Of a DNA stretch of 64,000 nt, positions 44,701 to 57,075 are shown one piece after another. The number at the start of each line of letters is the position of its first letter. The first letter of the stretch is position 1. The position numbers and the translations under genes were made by a program. This stretch comes from Gautieria morchelliformis. Taxonomy: Eukaryota > Basidiomycota > Agaricomycetes > Gomphales > Gomphaceae. The stretch is taken from assembly GCA_015179125.1 (NCBI GenBank), contig WHVA01000387.1:1-64000 (forward strand), in the 5' to 3' direction. The notes under the pieces are model-generated. The model was not told where the DNA came from and ran no database searches. It saw nothing but the letters and a program-made list of their open reading frames with translations.

Positions 44701-46725
44701 CTTACTCGTTTCTTGACCATCGCTACCAGCTTGATATAATCTTTATTGCATGAGTGTAAGTCGTACTAACCGAGGACGTGTTATAGTCATAGAATCAACC
44801 TGCTACGTCACCGATCATCATACCTCCAAGGAGATATTTGCCATCAGCGGTAAAGATATATCTACGAGAATAAAGCTGTTAGGATATTTGAGACAACCAG
44901 CAGGACGCACTTCTTGTATACATTCGCGAACGGATCCTTGTAAATTAAGCATTGCACCACTTGATCGCCCACATCCCTTCTGCCACTCCTTTGGGACGTA
45001 TCAGCCCTACGCTCGTACTGCCCCGTGCGTGCGAGGTCACGGTCGGCTTCAATCTTAGCTTTCACGGTGTCCTTCGTTTGGTCATTATAGATAGGCCAGA
45101 CCGAATCAGCACTGTGGCCATTTCCCCTCTCCAGATTTGCCTTCGTCTCTTGCCGACTCTTGATTTGGACCATTGACTCAGATTCAGCCATACGCTTATC
45201 TGCAAAGTAATCGCCGAATGATGCTACCTACAGCGAAGCGGATTAGACATGAGCAACCCTATCACGAGATGGCGCACGTCGACTCCCATGAGCTTAAGCT
45301 TCGTCGAGAGGTCGGGATTATTCATCTTTCTCCCTTTGAAAGGACCGTTGACGGAATCTGTCTGTGTTAGATTGAATGCCAGAATGTCGGCCATTTCAAC
45401 TGGGATGCGGGATTAGCGAGGGCCTCAATGCCAGGAGATTACGACGTATAACGAACGTACTTCCAGGTGAAATGAGGCCGTAGGTAGTCTCCTACACATA
45501 TCATCAGAACAGCTTTATGAGGGAGAAAATGTTTTACATTCCAACTAGCACATTCACCGATTGCGTATACGTCTGGGGCACTAGTGCGCAGGTCGTCATT
45601 CACAACGATCCCCCGTTTACTAGAACACTGGATTCCCGCATTACGTGCTATTTCATCTCGGGGAGTGATGCCGATTGCAAACACGACAAGCTGCGCATCA
45701 AGGTGTGTTCCATCAGACAGATTAAGGCCGGTGAAGAGTTCACCATCGACACTGCGAGAGGTGCAGACATTGTCTACAGAAACGTGGGTAAGAACCTGGA
45801 CGCCCAAGGCCTCTACGCGCTTCAGGACCATTTTGCCGGCTTCGGCGTCGACCTGACGCGACAACGGAAATGCCGAGCGGTTAAGGATCGTCACGTCTAG
45901 TCTCGTTGGGCTTGAGGTGGCCATTGGGCAGGGTTAGGCTAAGCGCACACTAAACACACGAATGCACTTACAGATCGTGTATGGCCTTGGCTGCTTCAAG
46001 GCCAAGCAAACCACCACCCACAACTACGGCCCTGCTCCTGGTACCGACGATAGCCTCTCGTCCCGCATACGCCATAAGATTATCAAGGTCTGAAATGTTT
46101 CTGTATACGAACACGCCCTTAATGGTATTGGTTTGTTCTTTAGTAATACAGGGTGGGAGGGCTGCATCTGAGCCAGTTGCGATCGTAAGCAAATCGTAAG
46201 GGATGATGCGGTTCTCGGACGTGGTGACAAGGTGAGCATCAGGATCGATGGAGGTGACTTGCTCATTGAGATGAAGCAAGAAGCGATCAGGATTCTGCGC
46301 GGCATACCATTCGGCTGGCAAAACCCAAAGGGTCAATGTGGATCGATGTGAGCTGAGGCAAAGAACTCACGCTTATTCAGGTACAGTTTCTCAACAGATC
46401 GATGTTGAAAGTAGTCAGTCAAGCCAACCTAGGACGCTCTATGCTTAATTACTGCGAATAGCAGCGATAGAATGCTCGTACGCACACGATTGTAGGCCAG
46501 GTACGACTCTTCGCCGCAAGTCACGATACGGTAACGCCCTCTGTCGTCGAGATCCAACAGTTTTTCAATGAAAGCTGCATGAGCCGCATCAAGAATCCAG
46601 CTGGAGTTTAATAAGACATCTGGTAGCATACCAATGCCGACCATTCCCAGCCCCACCACGGCTAGAGTCTTTCGACCCTTATAATCTGTACTGTGAGTTG
46701 CATCTGCAGACACAATGGGGTCCAT
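41743..46725 (-). CDS. niiA: Assimilatory nitrite reductase [NAD(P)H]
   Basis: Reduces nitrite to ammonium in the cytosol with six electrons passed through FAD, iron-sulfur centres and sirohaem. Many short introns interrupt it; I followed the coding blocks rather than fixing every exon. Order from the N-terminus: FAD domain (TLAVVGLGMVGI near 46660, ATGSDAALPP, VVVGGGLLGLEAAKAIHDL, VYAIGECASW near 45530); KMNNPDLSTKLKLMGVDV near 45290; BFD-type [2Fe-2S] domain (CSCH, KAKTKAGTG, CEVC, 44.0-44.6 kb); sirohaem reductase domain with CVGTTWCRYGVGD and GCVRECAEAQSKDFGL (42.8-43.5 kb); C-terminal ERGQKRPANW; and a Rieske domain (MCPHKRAF, CPMHKRNYQL). All cofactor cysteines I looked for are present. 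The start at 46725 directly precedes the FAD motif. Expected control is by nitrogen GATA factors. Confidence 0.92.
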
Positions 46726-46826
46726 CGCGCTGGAAAGTGGATGGCTTAAAGAGAAGGTATCTTTGAATTACTGTGAGTATACTGTATCTACAATACAACC
46801 ACCTAGTCGGCAATGTCAGCGCGTAT

Positions 46827-46833
46827 AGATAAG
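46827..46833. promoter_or_regulatory. Candidate GATA-factor site upstream of nitrite reductase
   Basis: AGATAAG lies about 100 bp before the nitrite reductase start. It fits the HGATAR consensus of AreA/Nit2-type nitrogen regulators, which control this gene in other fungi. A single 7-bp match can arise by chance. Confidence 0.35.
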
Positions 46834-47521
46834 CTTATTTCGGACTAAGTGTCACAGGCCTGGGGCTCCTAATCGAGCGCTGTACAATTGGCTGCCGATC
46901 CGAGGATCTGACAGGTTGTATCCTGCTGGAAAGTGAGATAGACCAAGAAACATGCATGGGGACTGGGTACTGGGTAACTGACAGCATCGTCAGTAATACA
47001 ACAAATGGAGAAAACAGTAGAAACAATGTACATTGGATCGCATGGCGAGAGTAGAGACGCGTAAATGGTCAACTTTCCCTGCTTGGCATGTCAGCATCAC
47101 TGGGTGCAGTATCCTGGCGCTAATTGCTATCGTGTCGGCAAATCCTTTGTGTGGGCGTAAATCCCGATTCCTGTGAGACGGCGCGCAAAACCCCAGACAA
47201 ACTGCTGGGCAAATTTCGCTAATTAGATGATTACTCAGTAATCACTGATGCCCAGTAGTTTGTCTGCAATTTGATACCACGCACCAGACACGGCACAGTG
47301 TCTTTACACTGAATAAGGTGGCATGAACAGTCAAAAATTTTGAAGCATACCAAACAAGCGAGTTGTCATAATTTTTACACAAAGGCCCCTGGTAGGTAAA
47401 ACCTGAAGACACTGCAGCGTCTGGAGACAAGTAACGCCAGTGCCTGCAAAGAATAAAGAATGCCATAAGCTGTGTCCGTTAGCTTATGTAAGTCTCGAGG
47501 TGCTACGCCTTGGCCACGTCC
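46834..47521. other. Divergent promoter region with one hairpin
   Basis: Separates nitrite reductase (-) and TLG1 (+). The only structure seen is the inverted repeat at 47194-47266. Confidence 0.5.
47194..47266. repeat. Inverted repeat, isolated hairpin
   Basis: Arms cagacaaactgctgggca (47194-47211) and its complement at 47249-47266 pair over 18 bp with one mismatch. Inside lies a second perfect stem, tgattac/gtaatca (about 47228-47244). The whole is about 73 nt. Confidence 0.85.
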
Positions 47522-48596
47522 ATGTCGACGGATCCCTATCATGCTGTAAAAGCTGAGATAGAAACTTCCTTGCAGGCCGCAGGAACCCTGAGAGCCTCGT
47601 ACTTGCGAATACGCAGCACTGCGTCGGAAGGGAGCGAGGAGCTGGACTGGGCGCGGAATGAGGCATGTCTTTGGCAGCTTGGCTTTGCTGACCGCTGATG
47701 TGCCCGGCTCAACCATCTTCAGCTTAAAGCGACATTAGCGGCCCTAGACGCCGACTTAGAGGACCTTGAAGAAAGTGTCCGGTATGTATATCGGTGCTTA
47801 ATGTACTCCATTGCCCCGCTGAAATCGTGTCTGAACATGCTGTGCATCCAGTATAGTGGAAGAGACTGGTGGTCGATTGTTTGGGTTGGAAGAACGGGAA
47901 GTAGCAGAACGGCGGAAGTATGTTGGACAGGTGCGGAAGGCGGTCGAGGTACGCACCTTGTACAAGTCCCAGTTGCCCTGGAATGAATGCTCAACTGGAC
48001 ACCGTATAACCCAGAACATGCGTCAGGAGGTCTCGGGGGTACCGGCCCTCTCCTCCATGCCAAGCATTCGAAAAGGCCCAGATACTCCGGCACCAGAGCC
48101 GTCTGACGATCAGGCTCAGTGGTCCAGGGAAGAGCAGCAGGCTAGTTCCTTGTTCGGTATAGATTGGCTCTCACTCACATTACATCCACAGATGTTAATG
48201 CAGCAGCAAGACCATACTTTGACTTCCATTTCGGGTACACTGTCGACACTGGCCGAACAAGCGGGGTTAATGGGTCAAGAGGTTGGGGAACATAACGAGT
48301 GAGTTTCTTATTATCTTAAAGAATCGTTGGGGTGGACTGAAAGTCGATTTTTACAGAATGCTACATGATTTAGAAGGTAACGTGGATCGAACAGAGACTA
48401 AGTTGGGTGACGCCATGAAGAAAATGAAAAAGTTCATCCGGGACACAGAAGGTGGGCTATCAGCCTTTACTCTAAGCGAAAAATAACGCCCTATATGCTG
48501 ACTATCTAGCTTTTGGCAGAGACAAAGTCTGGGTGGTGCATTGGCATTTTGATTGTAATTCTATGTATTCTCCTAGTGCTCGTGGTGCTGTTATGA
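47522..48596 (+). CDS. TLG1: SNARE Tlg1 (syntaxin-6/10 family)
   Basis: Qc-SNARE of the trans-Golgi and early endosome. Exons 47522-47662, 47723-47781, 47852-47948, 48015-48298, 48357-48451 and 48520-48596 join in frame to 250 residues. The N-terminus has the syntaxin-6 helical region (TDPYHAVKAEIETSLQAA, then LKATLAALDADLEDLEESV). The SNARE motif runs from QQDHTLTSISGTLSTLAEQA through VGEHNEMLHDLEGNVDRTE, with the Q layer inside, to KKMKKFIRDTE. A tail anchor (CIGILIVILCILLVLVVLL) ends the protein. The first intron (47663-47722) begins GC rather than GT, and no in-frame GT alternative exists. A 51-nt in-frame piece ending ...ttacatccacag just before ATGTTAATGCAG may be a further intron; removing it would give 233 residues, nearer the yeast length. 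Confidence 0.9.
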
Positions 48597-48991
48597 GGAC
48601 CACATGTACAACCATCATGATACCCGTAATAATTAACACAGCATCAGAATTAGGTAAACGTATTTGCGATTGGTGCACGCGTACTTCACGTGAACCAAAG
48701 CACATCCAAGTTAACCTTTGGGGGTATCGTCCTTGTATGTTTTGCACGAATCAACTACAAAGCAAGAACTGTGACAAGTGTGCATGGATGGAATGAAACG
48801 CGAAGCCAGATGTTATACAGGAGGGCATCACGGGAACAGGAGAACAAGGATGGAGAGCAAGAGTTCCAGTGTTCCGATGGGGGTGACACAGCGAGAGCAT
48901 ATGCAAAATGTATAAGGAAATGGAATGGGATGAGTGGTGTATCGCAAGACCGGTGAATATAGATGTAGCTTGTCAGTTGTTGGTGAGTGAG
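48597..48991. other. Convergent 3' ends, nothing recognised
   Basis: 395 bp between the stops of TLG1 (+) and the small KEN-box gene (-). Short overlapping ORFs only. Confidence 0.4.
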
Positions 48992-49662
48992 TTACGCTTC
49001 TGTCGCGATAATAGCTCGTGCTGGTAATACTTCGTTGGATGTCGCTTCGCATAATTCAATGTTATTCTGGAACATATGTAAAAGCGCTGCCAATGTTGCC
49101 CACATGAGTGACGTACCTCCTCAGCCACCACATCGATTGACATGCCCAATCCTGATGGATCATCCTCAAGGGCACGGAGATTTGCTCGGGCAACAGCCCC
49201 TGTGGCCTCGCTCTCATCATACGCCTGAGTGACATTGGCAAGTGGCATGACGGTGAATTCATACGCTCTGCGATTGCCTAGCGCGGTCTGCGACTGTTCG
49301 GCGTCACTGGCATTAAACCCATCTGTACTACCGGTAGCATGTCGGTTTCCACTAGTTCCAAGAACAGCCCTCTTCTTTCCCTTGTCCTTGGAAGATGGGA
49401 GCCTTTTGGATTTCGAGGTTATTTTAGACGACGAGGGGAAGGGTTTAACCTTGAGTGCAGAGGATGATGATGGCTTGCGCTTTTTTAGTGGCGGTCCACT
49501 ATCGAAAGAAAGACCGGTTAGGGGATTGACATTTTCTTTGGTGGCCGGTGCTGGAAGGTCACGGAGGACCTTGCATTTATGAGAAGACGTCGAGTTCGAA
49601 TGGGACATCGCTTGGGATGAGGCGTTCTCGTCTAGAAAAATGGAAAAGGTAGGGTTGGGCAT
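48992..49662 (-). CDS. Small Ser/Lys-rich protein with KEN box
   Basis: Two exons (49117-49662 and 48992-49066) join in frame over a 50-nt intron to 206 residues. The protein is mostly disordered in character: Ser-rich and Lys-rich, with probable nuclear signals (PPLKKRKPSSSS, KDKGKKRAV). It contains a KEN box (ATKENVNPLTG, about residue 43) and an RxxL motif (RANLRAL, about residue 162). Both are degrons for the anaphase-promoting complex, and their presence in a short disordered protein suggests a cell-cycle regulator. I do not recognise the family, and KEN/RxxL matches occur by chance. No membrane helix or folded domain is seen. Confidence 0.6.
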
Positions 49663-52600
49663 TGATCACAGGCGTCCCGATGAGGTGTCAAAATAATGTA
49701 GTAGTGAGGTGATTGCGCGTGTGGAAGGAGACAACGTCCTCGGAAGTTGGAGCGGAGTTGAGCGTTGGTTTTTCAACAAACCTTCGCGTCCGTCACGTGA
49801 CTTCTGTTCAAACCGTGACATACCTTTAGGTAAGCAAGCGGGATTCCGTCCTGGCCGCCGACGTCGTCACGCACTAAGTGCAAGAGAACGTACAACCGAA
49901 AGGGACGCCATTGCTCTCTGGACACCCCTTCCAGGCCCGACCGCACTTCGTCCATGACGGCGCCCATGGACCCACTAACCACCCTAAAATATATCCATCA
50001 CGTGATATTACCATGCACCATGTCAACCCACAACGAACAAGGACGCGTCCACAATCCACAATGCTATATCTAAATTTAATTACTATTCCAAAAAAAAAAA
50101 TTTTTTTACTTGTCTCCTCACGGTGATTCCATTTACTCCTCCACCTCACACTCGGCAAATACCATCTCATCCCTTACGACAAATACCTGCAAAACACATC
50201 TGCATCCACGGCAACTGCATCGGCGAGTACGGCGGCACAAGGTAGAAGCACCGTGCTCTCCCTTCCCTCGTACACGCCCGCCGACGCATCTCCGGCACCC
50301 GTCCCAGCGCGGCTGCTGGAACTACCCCCTGACGCGGTCCGGCACAGCACACGCTGCGACGCCGTCGTGCTGCTTCTCGACAAACACCGTCCCTCAGCGC
50401 CCAGACTCGCGCCCAAAAGCGCGGGGGAAGACGTGACGGATGATGCCCGACTCACGGATGCGCGCGGAGGGGCGCAGAGAGTGGTACGGTGTCGAGTACC
50501 CCGATGGCAGGCGGGCCCCGCCGAATGCAGGACACTCGGATATGCTCCGTAGCCGGAAGACGTACAGTAGCCCGACGCGACGGAGGAAGCCTGGCTGCTC
50601 TTCCTGGACAAAGACGTGAAAGGCGGTTCGTAAACTTGGAAGGTGCATTCTAGGTGTGAAGGGACACATGGTAGGAACAAGTGAAAAAGAAGGACAAAAC
50701 GACAACAGACGGCGTGAGAGCAGTATAACAAAAACACGGCCCCATACTGCTCGAACGCATGCGCACAGAATAGTCGACGCTGCGAAATGCACACAGAGAA
50801 CGCCGGAAAGCAATGCGGAACGGACGTATGCATCGGAACGACGATCTATATCTACCCGATGTACCCGACGCTGTGAGTGTGGCCGACGACAAGCAGAACT
50901 TGTCAGTTTCCGAGTCTCATATAATATTTATGCCCACAATTACTAATATTAGGGTTTAACGGTCCATGTTCATGGACGAGTGTGAACGGCCTGGTTGTTT
51001 CCCTTTCGAGCTCTCCGGACACCAGGCCCGCCCAACCCCGCCGCACACAACGTCCTGTGGCGCATCTGCGCACCTAGAGCTGCAGGAGGTCTACCGCGCG
51101 CCCCACACGTGTCGCAATGGCATGCACTCGCGCGCGACCTCGCACTCCCAACCGCGTCGCCGCGCGCCCGCCGTTGATGCCACCATCGCCGCTGACCGCA
51201 CGCCCAAGCTCCAACTCGCGTGTCCCACCCGCCCCCCTCGGCACACACCTCGGGGCGGCACTGCACCCTGACGGATTGGTACAGAAGCTCGGATGGACGC
51301 ACACCCAGGCTACGCGGCGTGAAAGGACGGGCCCACGGCGCCGCATGCACCACGCCACCCCCGTCCCTTAGCAATCCCCGGGCTACGCTAACGTTAGGCA
51401 CCACCGCAGCGCAGATGGAACTACGTGAGCGGCCACGCTCGCCCCGCCCGGCCTTACCCGACACCCATCAGCGCATGATGAACCACAGCCATACAACGTG
51501 CCCTCGGCGTCCCACCACATTGCACATCATGCCACGCCACGCCCGAGGCCGGGCTCGCCACCACTCAGGTCTCACCTCGCGCAGTGGACCGCTGGGACGT
51601 GAAACTCGTTGAAGACAACATGAAACGGTGTAGGTGCTGAGTCGGACGAGCACAATGCAGCCCTCCCCCCCTCTACCCCTCGTGACTCACTCGAGAGACA
51701 CGAGACAGTACGGCCGTGTGCGGGCTCGGTGGAGCGGCAGGCCTCATCGCCACATTTTGCGCTCAGGGCTCTGCCTCGTTCCATCCACCGGCGCCAGGTC
51801 CTGATCCCAGGTCCGTAGTCGCAGGCCAAGGAGGAAGGCTGCAACCTCCGTACGAGCGTTGCGATGGGAGCTCAGTAGCGGTAGAACGCGGCCACGCAAG
51901 GACACGGCGAGCAGCTTATTCATCTTTACCAATTCCAATGGCGCTCTGGATCTCTAGAAAATACGTCACCCACACAGGCCGGGGACGGCTTGCATCGGTT
52001 CAAGCCTTGAAAATGCGGGAGCCGGTGTAAGGAGATTTAAGAGGTTGCCGAGCTTTGGGCATGGACTATCGGGCAACAGGAGATTGAACATAACAGGAAT
52101 TTGAAACCCTGTGGAAGTCCCCAGTAGCCTCGCTACACCTGATGTCAATCTCAGTAGCTAGAATAGAAGACTACAGTATAGATATAAAACAAAAAAAAAT
52201 CAGAAATTGTGCTGGTGTCGCAGAGAAGTAAGCCTGTCAACCAACTAGGTATTTCTGACATCTTGATGGATTTAAATCAGACATCACTCAAATTTCATGT
52301 TTATTTTGTAGACTGCGTATTCTCACTCCTGTTGGCCGATATAGAAGATGACGTCAGGGTTGCAGGTTGTCCTTTGGGCGTTGGATGCGAGTCACGTCGC
52401 AACGATCGATCGATCAGTGTTCCGTGATTGCGGGCCGATACGTGCCGTCGCCATGGCAACTGACTCGCGTCTTGCCATATCAGGCCATATATGGGCTAGG
52501 ACATGGAGGACTAGAACAGGGAGGCTTCAAAGTATGTCGAGGGATCTTCTATAGGCAGGTCGTAAGTATCATAGGTTGTCAGTATTCGATTCAGAGGCCC

Positions 52601-52809
52601 TTGTACGGTGTTTGATCGTTTCACATGCTCTGATATTAGGGAGACAAGGGGGAAGACGGCATAAATGAGCTGTTGCTGTTCGAGCTGTCCGTGCTATAAT
52701 TAGATTTCCATTCCTCCATTAGGGTTCGGGTTTGTCCCAGTTGTGCCCTGCTCGCCTTTAGTTTCCTCTACTCCATTGTCAGATTAATTCCAACTGTCGC
52801 CGGACGACC
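49663..52809. other. GC-rich gene-poor stretch
   Basis: 3.1 kb. 50150-51900 is unusually rich in G and C and carries long overlapping ORFs on both strands, mostly Ser/Arg/Pro. One minus-strand ORF at 50174-50833 has a Ser-rich second half (SLSRKSSQASSVASGY) that could be protein-coding, but I see no domain or splice support. An A/T run (a10t7) lies at about 50090-50107. 51900-52809 shows nothing. Confidence 0.45.
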
Positions 52810-54951
52810 ATGCTCTTCATTCCTGTTGCTTGGTGTCTCGCACTGTTTGCAGGCGGTGGTTCGTCGTCGTGCCACTACTCACTTAGCCCATACGCTGATC
52901 TCGACTTACAGTCACTGCACACTCCGATTCTTTCGTTTCTTCACTCGCGTTAAGGCAGGTCAACGCGTCAGCGACGCCCGACGTAAGCGATCTCTTTCGT
53001 CATCACTCATTGCGTCCTCAGTCCTTTATCTAGTGCAGTGTTCCATGTGCCCAGTATGCCGAAGCCAAGTCAAACTGCAGCACTGCACACACTGCACACT
53101 GTGGCTGCACAGTGTCCTTTCTTCAGGCCCAAGGAAACTGTCTTGTGTGTCCAACTACCACACCTCAGGATGCCGCCGCGGTCCAATTTCTGTTGGATGG
53201 TATGTTCAACGACCAATGCGTGGATCAGACTGTCTAACACATGACTAACCTTTTTTCAGCTGAAATCGACCAGTGTCACAGTGAAGGGATCAATGTGGAC
53301 TTCCAACTCAGTCTCCCACCTGCGGCTGCGGCAATTGTCGATAAATTTAATACTGATAGTGCATGTGCGTACAAGTCATTGAGTCCGCTACAGCAACATT
53401 CACGCAGCCTTTACAGTTCTCCGAGCAAGTCAAACTGCATTCTTGGCTTTGCAAATCTCTGGCGGACACATTGGATTGGTCATCGTCCTTGCATTCGCCG
53501 TCTTTTCTCGAAAAGTTCGCCGCGACTCCACATTCTTGAACTTCTGTATCACCTGGATCTTTTCAAGTATTGTTTTCTCGATTCTGTAAACATTCCGTTT
53601 TACTGCTCGTTCTCTGGAGAAAACTTACCTCGTCCTTAACCTCAGGCTCTATCGTGGTAACAGCGGCAACAGTACCGCCAACTCACTCGGCATAGTGCCA
53701 CAGAATAAGTGTCTGGCACAGGCTGCACTTACCACTGGTGCACAGGTTATGACTGCCTGTTCTACATTGGCTCTCGTCATACAGGTATATACACTCGTCC
53801 TTCTTATACAATTCAAAGTTTTCATTTTTCTTCAAGCTCTGGCTAGGTCTCCGCACAGCTATTCATGGCGACCACACCACTCGAATCAGGCAGACTCGTT
53901 GGGTGACAGTCGCGGTACATCGTGGCATATACCCATGTGCTCCCTCTTCTCACCAGTATTTTGCAGCTTCTTGCGGCCCCATACATCCTTTTCTTCACAT
54001 TCGCGCTCCCTGCCGTTATCGTGAGTTCTGCGGCGACGAATCGGGATATTATGCTCATCCGTGATGCAGGTTGGCGAGCGCACCGTTGATATTGCGGGGA
54101 CTACTATAGAAAAAGCCATACCGACGAATTTTTATTGCAGCGTGATCGAAGAAAATAGCTTGTGAGCAATCAGGTCACTACCCTAAAGTTACCATCACTT
54201 ATTCGATTTCATAGCCTGCAAGCTAATTACGGTGTAACGCTTGGCCTCCTGCTGGTCACTGTGATTTTCGACGGTACGACACATCTAGTTGGAATAAAAA
54301 AGCGTATATACTGACCTCTGACCCTAGGGCTCATCATCACCATGCTGTACAAGCATTGGTGGGCATTCCGACACGTCCAGACCAAGAGCGCAGTGACACT
54401 TTCCATCTTATTGCGCGTCATTTTGTTTAGTGTCTATCGCATTGTGGTGGCAGTGTACGTTCCCATGACCCCATCCCGTCATCTTTTTTTACATACTTAA
54501 TCACCCCCACCCGTCGTAGTGCCTATGGATCCGTCATAAACAGACCCCCAGTAATATCATCTGCTGGGACTGGCGCCACTCTTTCAGTTGACTTCAGTAT
54601 CCCGATCTGGGTTGACATCCTCCAGGCTGCCCGTACGTTGACCTATGCCAACTCTTGCGATATGCTGTGCTTAGAAGGCTTTCTAGTTCCCTTAGTTGGA
54701 TTCCTTATTCTCGGTGTTAACAGCGTAAGTGAAGGTTTCCTTCGAGGTTTTTGCCTAAAACGATTGTCTCTTTCCAGGACATGGTTGGCAGCTTGATGTT
54801 CTGGCGCAGGTTCCGACGCGGCAGCACCCAGTCCGTACAGCCCCTCAACTCTACGAGCGCCGGTACTACGGGCGTCGGCACAATGGACAGCGCATGGAAC
54901 GAGAAAGTCATTCTCGAGTCGGATACCAAATTCGTCTCCGTCCCGGTTTGA
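52810..54951 (+). CDS. Putative seven-helix membrane protein, copy 1
   Basis: A multi-exon gene of a family I cannot name. A signal peptide (MLFIPVAWCLALFAGG) starts at ATG 52810. A cysteine-rich ectodomain exon follows near 53028-53195 (with NCS, HCGCTVSF and GNCLVC). Seven hydrophobic segments come in separate exons: GGHIGLVIVLAFAVFSR; FLNFCITWIFSSIVFSIL; AQVMTACSTLALVIQ; ILQLLAAPYILFFTFALPAV; YGVTLGLLLVTVIFDG plus LIITMLY; AVTLSILLRVILFSVYRIVV; and FLVPLVGFLILGV. An extracellular loop before helix 5 contains FYC. The cytosolic tail starts DMVGSLMFWRRFRRG and ends at 54951. The layout is receptor-like. The join between the signal-peptide exon and the next is unresolved. Confidence 0.65.
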
Positions 54952-57075
54952 TCCTTCGTGACCACGATCTTTCTACGAACAGGTTATTCTTCCTCCTCCC
55001 TGTCTGGAACGGTGTCCCATCTATGAGGTGCTGGTCATTCGACAGATGTACAATTAATTATCACCGTTGTAGGCCGGTGCCTATTTGTAGTTGTAAGGAA
55101 CTCCTGAGCGCCTGGGTCCTCAGTTTTTTTAAATCACGTGTTCTGTTGAGACCTCATGGTGATGAATTGTTAGTTTGGCTGGCAGGCCAGAGCCGACAGA
55201 ACCCATGATGAAACTCCGTCAGCAGTTGCCACTTACTAGTGTGGGTCAGGTCCTGTCAAAATTTAATAGGGACGGTACCCAGTTCATCGAAGGCCACCCA
55301 CTGGGGTAAACGTATTCAGTTGACGTCAACGTCCCGGAATGGCATTACAAGAAAATTCTGCGTAGACGACCGCCAGCTAAAGTGTTACCAAGCAGCTGAC
55401 TGCCACCTTGTTAGGTAAGGTCAAAGCTGTCTAGTTGGTCCGAGGCTACGACCTATAGCCATCATAACATGTTTTCAATCTCAAGACCCAACAGTATATG
55501 GATGTTTAATTGGGTATCCAATAGGTGGCATGATGGTCGAGTCTTGATGCCTCTGGCTCCTTCCCGTGCCCGAAGTTATCAGCTGGAACCTCGTTCTCGA
55601 ATAAGTCTCAATTGCTTCCATCAACCAGAGCCAAAGGTCACTATATCAATGATAAAGCAGCTGGAGTGCACAAGGGCACACCTTTATCCATCACGATCCT
55701 GTCCGAGGCAGAGTCACGAAGTATACTCCTAGAGTATTCAAGGAAAAAGAAGCAAGACCGCGGTTGAATTCCGTTGTACTGATTCTTCTGTCGAACTGGT
55801 GTCCTGCTACATGATCAAACAGCTTTGCGGAGTTAGGGGGCACTGTACTGGTTTGTCCCGTTAGTCCGGATTGTAAGAAAAACCGCTCCAAATGGGCTGG
55901 ATATTCAATGATGGAAATAGATCAGCTGCTCTATATGCAACTACTGATCAGAGTTGCAGTGAAGGGCATACCTGTCAACATCTTACTTGGGCACTTGCGT
56001 CCTAGCTCACGACAAGGAGCAGCCGATTGAAAATAATATGCCATTACATTCACAATATCACTCACCTACAACTCCAGTCACTTTTATCCAGGAACTCTAC
56101 AGGAGATTCCGCAACGACATCAGCACTACGTGGACAAATACAGGCATGCAATACCGAGTACTTACGATCAAGCCCACAAACAGTCAAGGCTGCAGGAACA
56201 TGCAGTTGACCGGACTATCTACAGTATATTCCTGCAAAGGATGAGGGAACCGGATAGCTTGTTCTGCTGAATTCAGCGAGTCCAAAGGATAGCGTCAGTA
56301 CTGTGCAAGTGCAGAAAGAAACAACTCACGGTCGGTTCAAGTTAGCCACCGAGAATCCTGATGTAAAGTGAACTATCAATGCGTGCGAGAGACGTTCGGT
56401 GATGAGAAAACATACCAACACACGCAATTATCTCACAGACCATGGGAGAGACTGCTACATGAGCCCTACGTACTTACGCTGGCACGGGGTTCAGGGGTAC
56501 GCGAATAGCACTTCTGTTAGAAGGGCAGTGTTTTATGAAGTTCGCACCGCACGCAGGACAGCAGCAGCGAAATACTCATGTTTGATTCAAGGCCTTCTCT
56601 TGTGCAGACCAGAATCAAAGTTAGTTTGGAGCGTGACGCGTGACGCGGCCAACGGCTCGCCATGCAGGAATCGTTGATGATGTACAAAATAATATTCCAA
56701 GGGTGAGTGGAACTGCTCGTCGACATAAAGTAATGATATTTCCCGTACTATCCCGATGTCTCTAATGCCACCTTTTCGTTGAATTTACGACTGCAAGATT
56801 GAAGTTGACGGTACACCCGGGCCGTACGGGCCTTACTAGTATGGCAGCCATTCGAGGATCAAGGAAGATGGGTACAACGTGAACCTTGAGGTCCAAATAA
56901 ATATGAGTACCTATAGGTCTCGATCCTGGAATAAACCGTAATACCCGGCAGTTGAGGTGGCACCGCTCTATAAGATCACGGTCGGGCCCATGGTGTGTCC
57001 TGAGCTCAGCTGAGGCTCTACGACTCTACGACAACACCTTCACTTCTGCTCTCTCTGAACTGTCGCGGGACGGCA
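54952..57075. other. Intergenic between the paralogues, nothing recognised
   Basis: 2.1 kb with scattered short ORFs; no repeat or gene I can support. Confidence 0.4.

Noticed and set aside
50945..50957. Telomere-like ttagggttt
   Set aside because: A single unit only; no array, so not evidence of a telomere.
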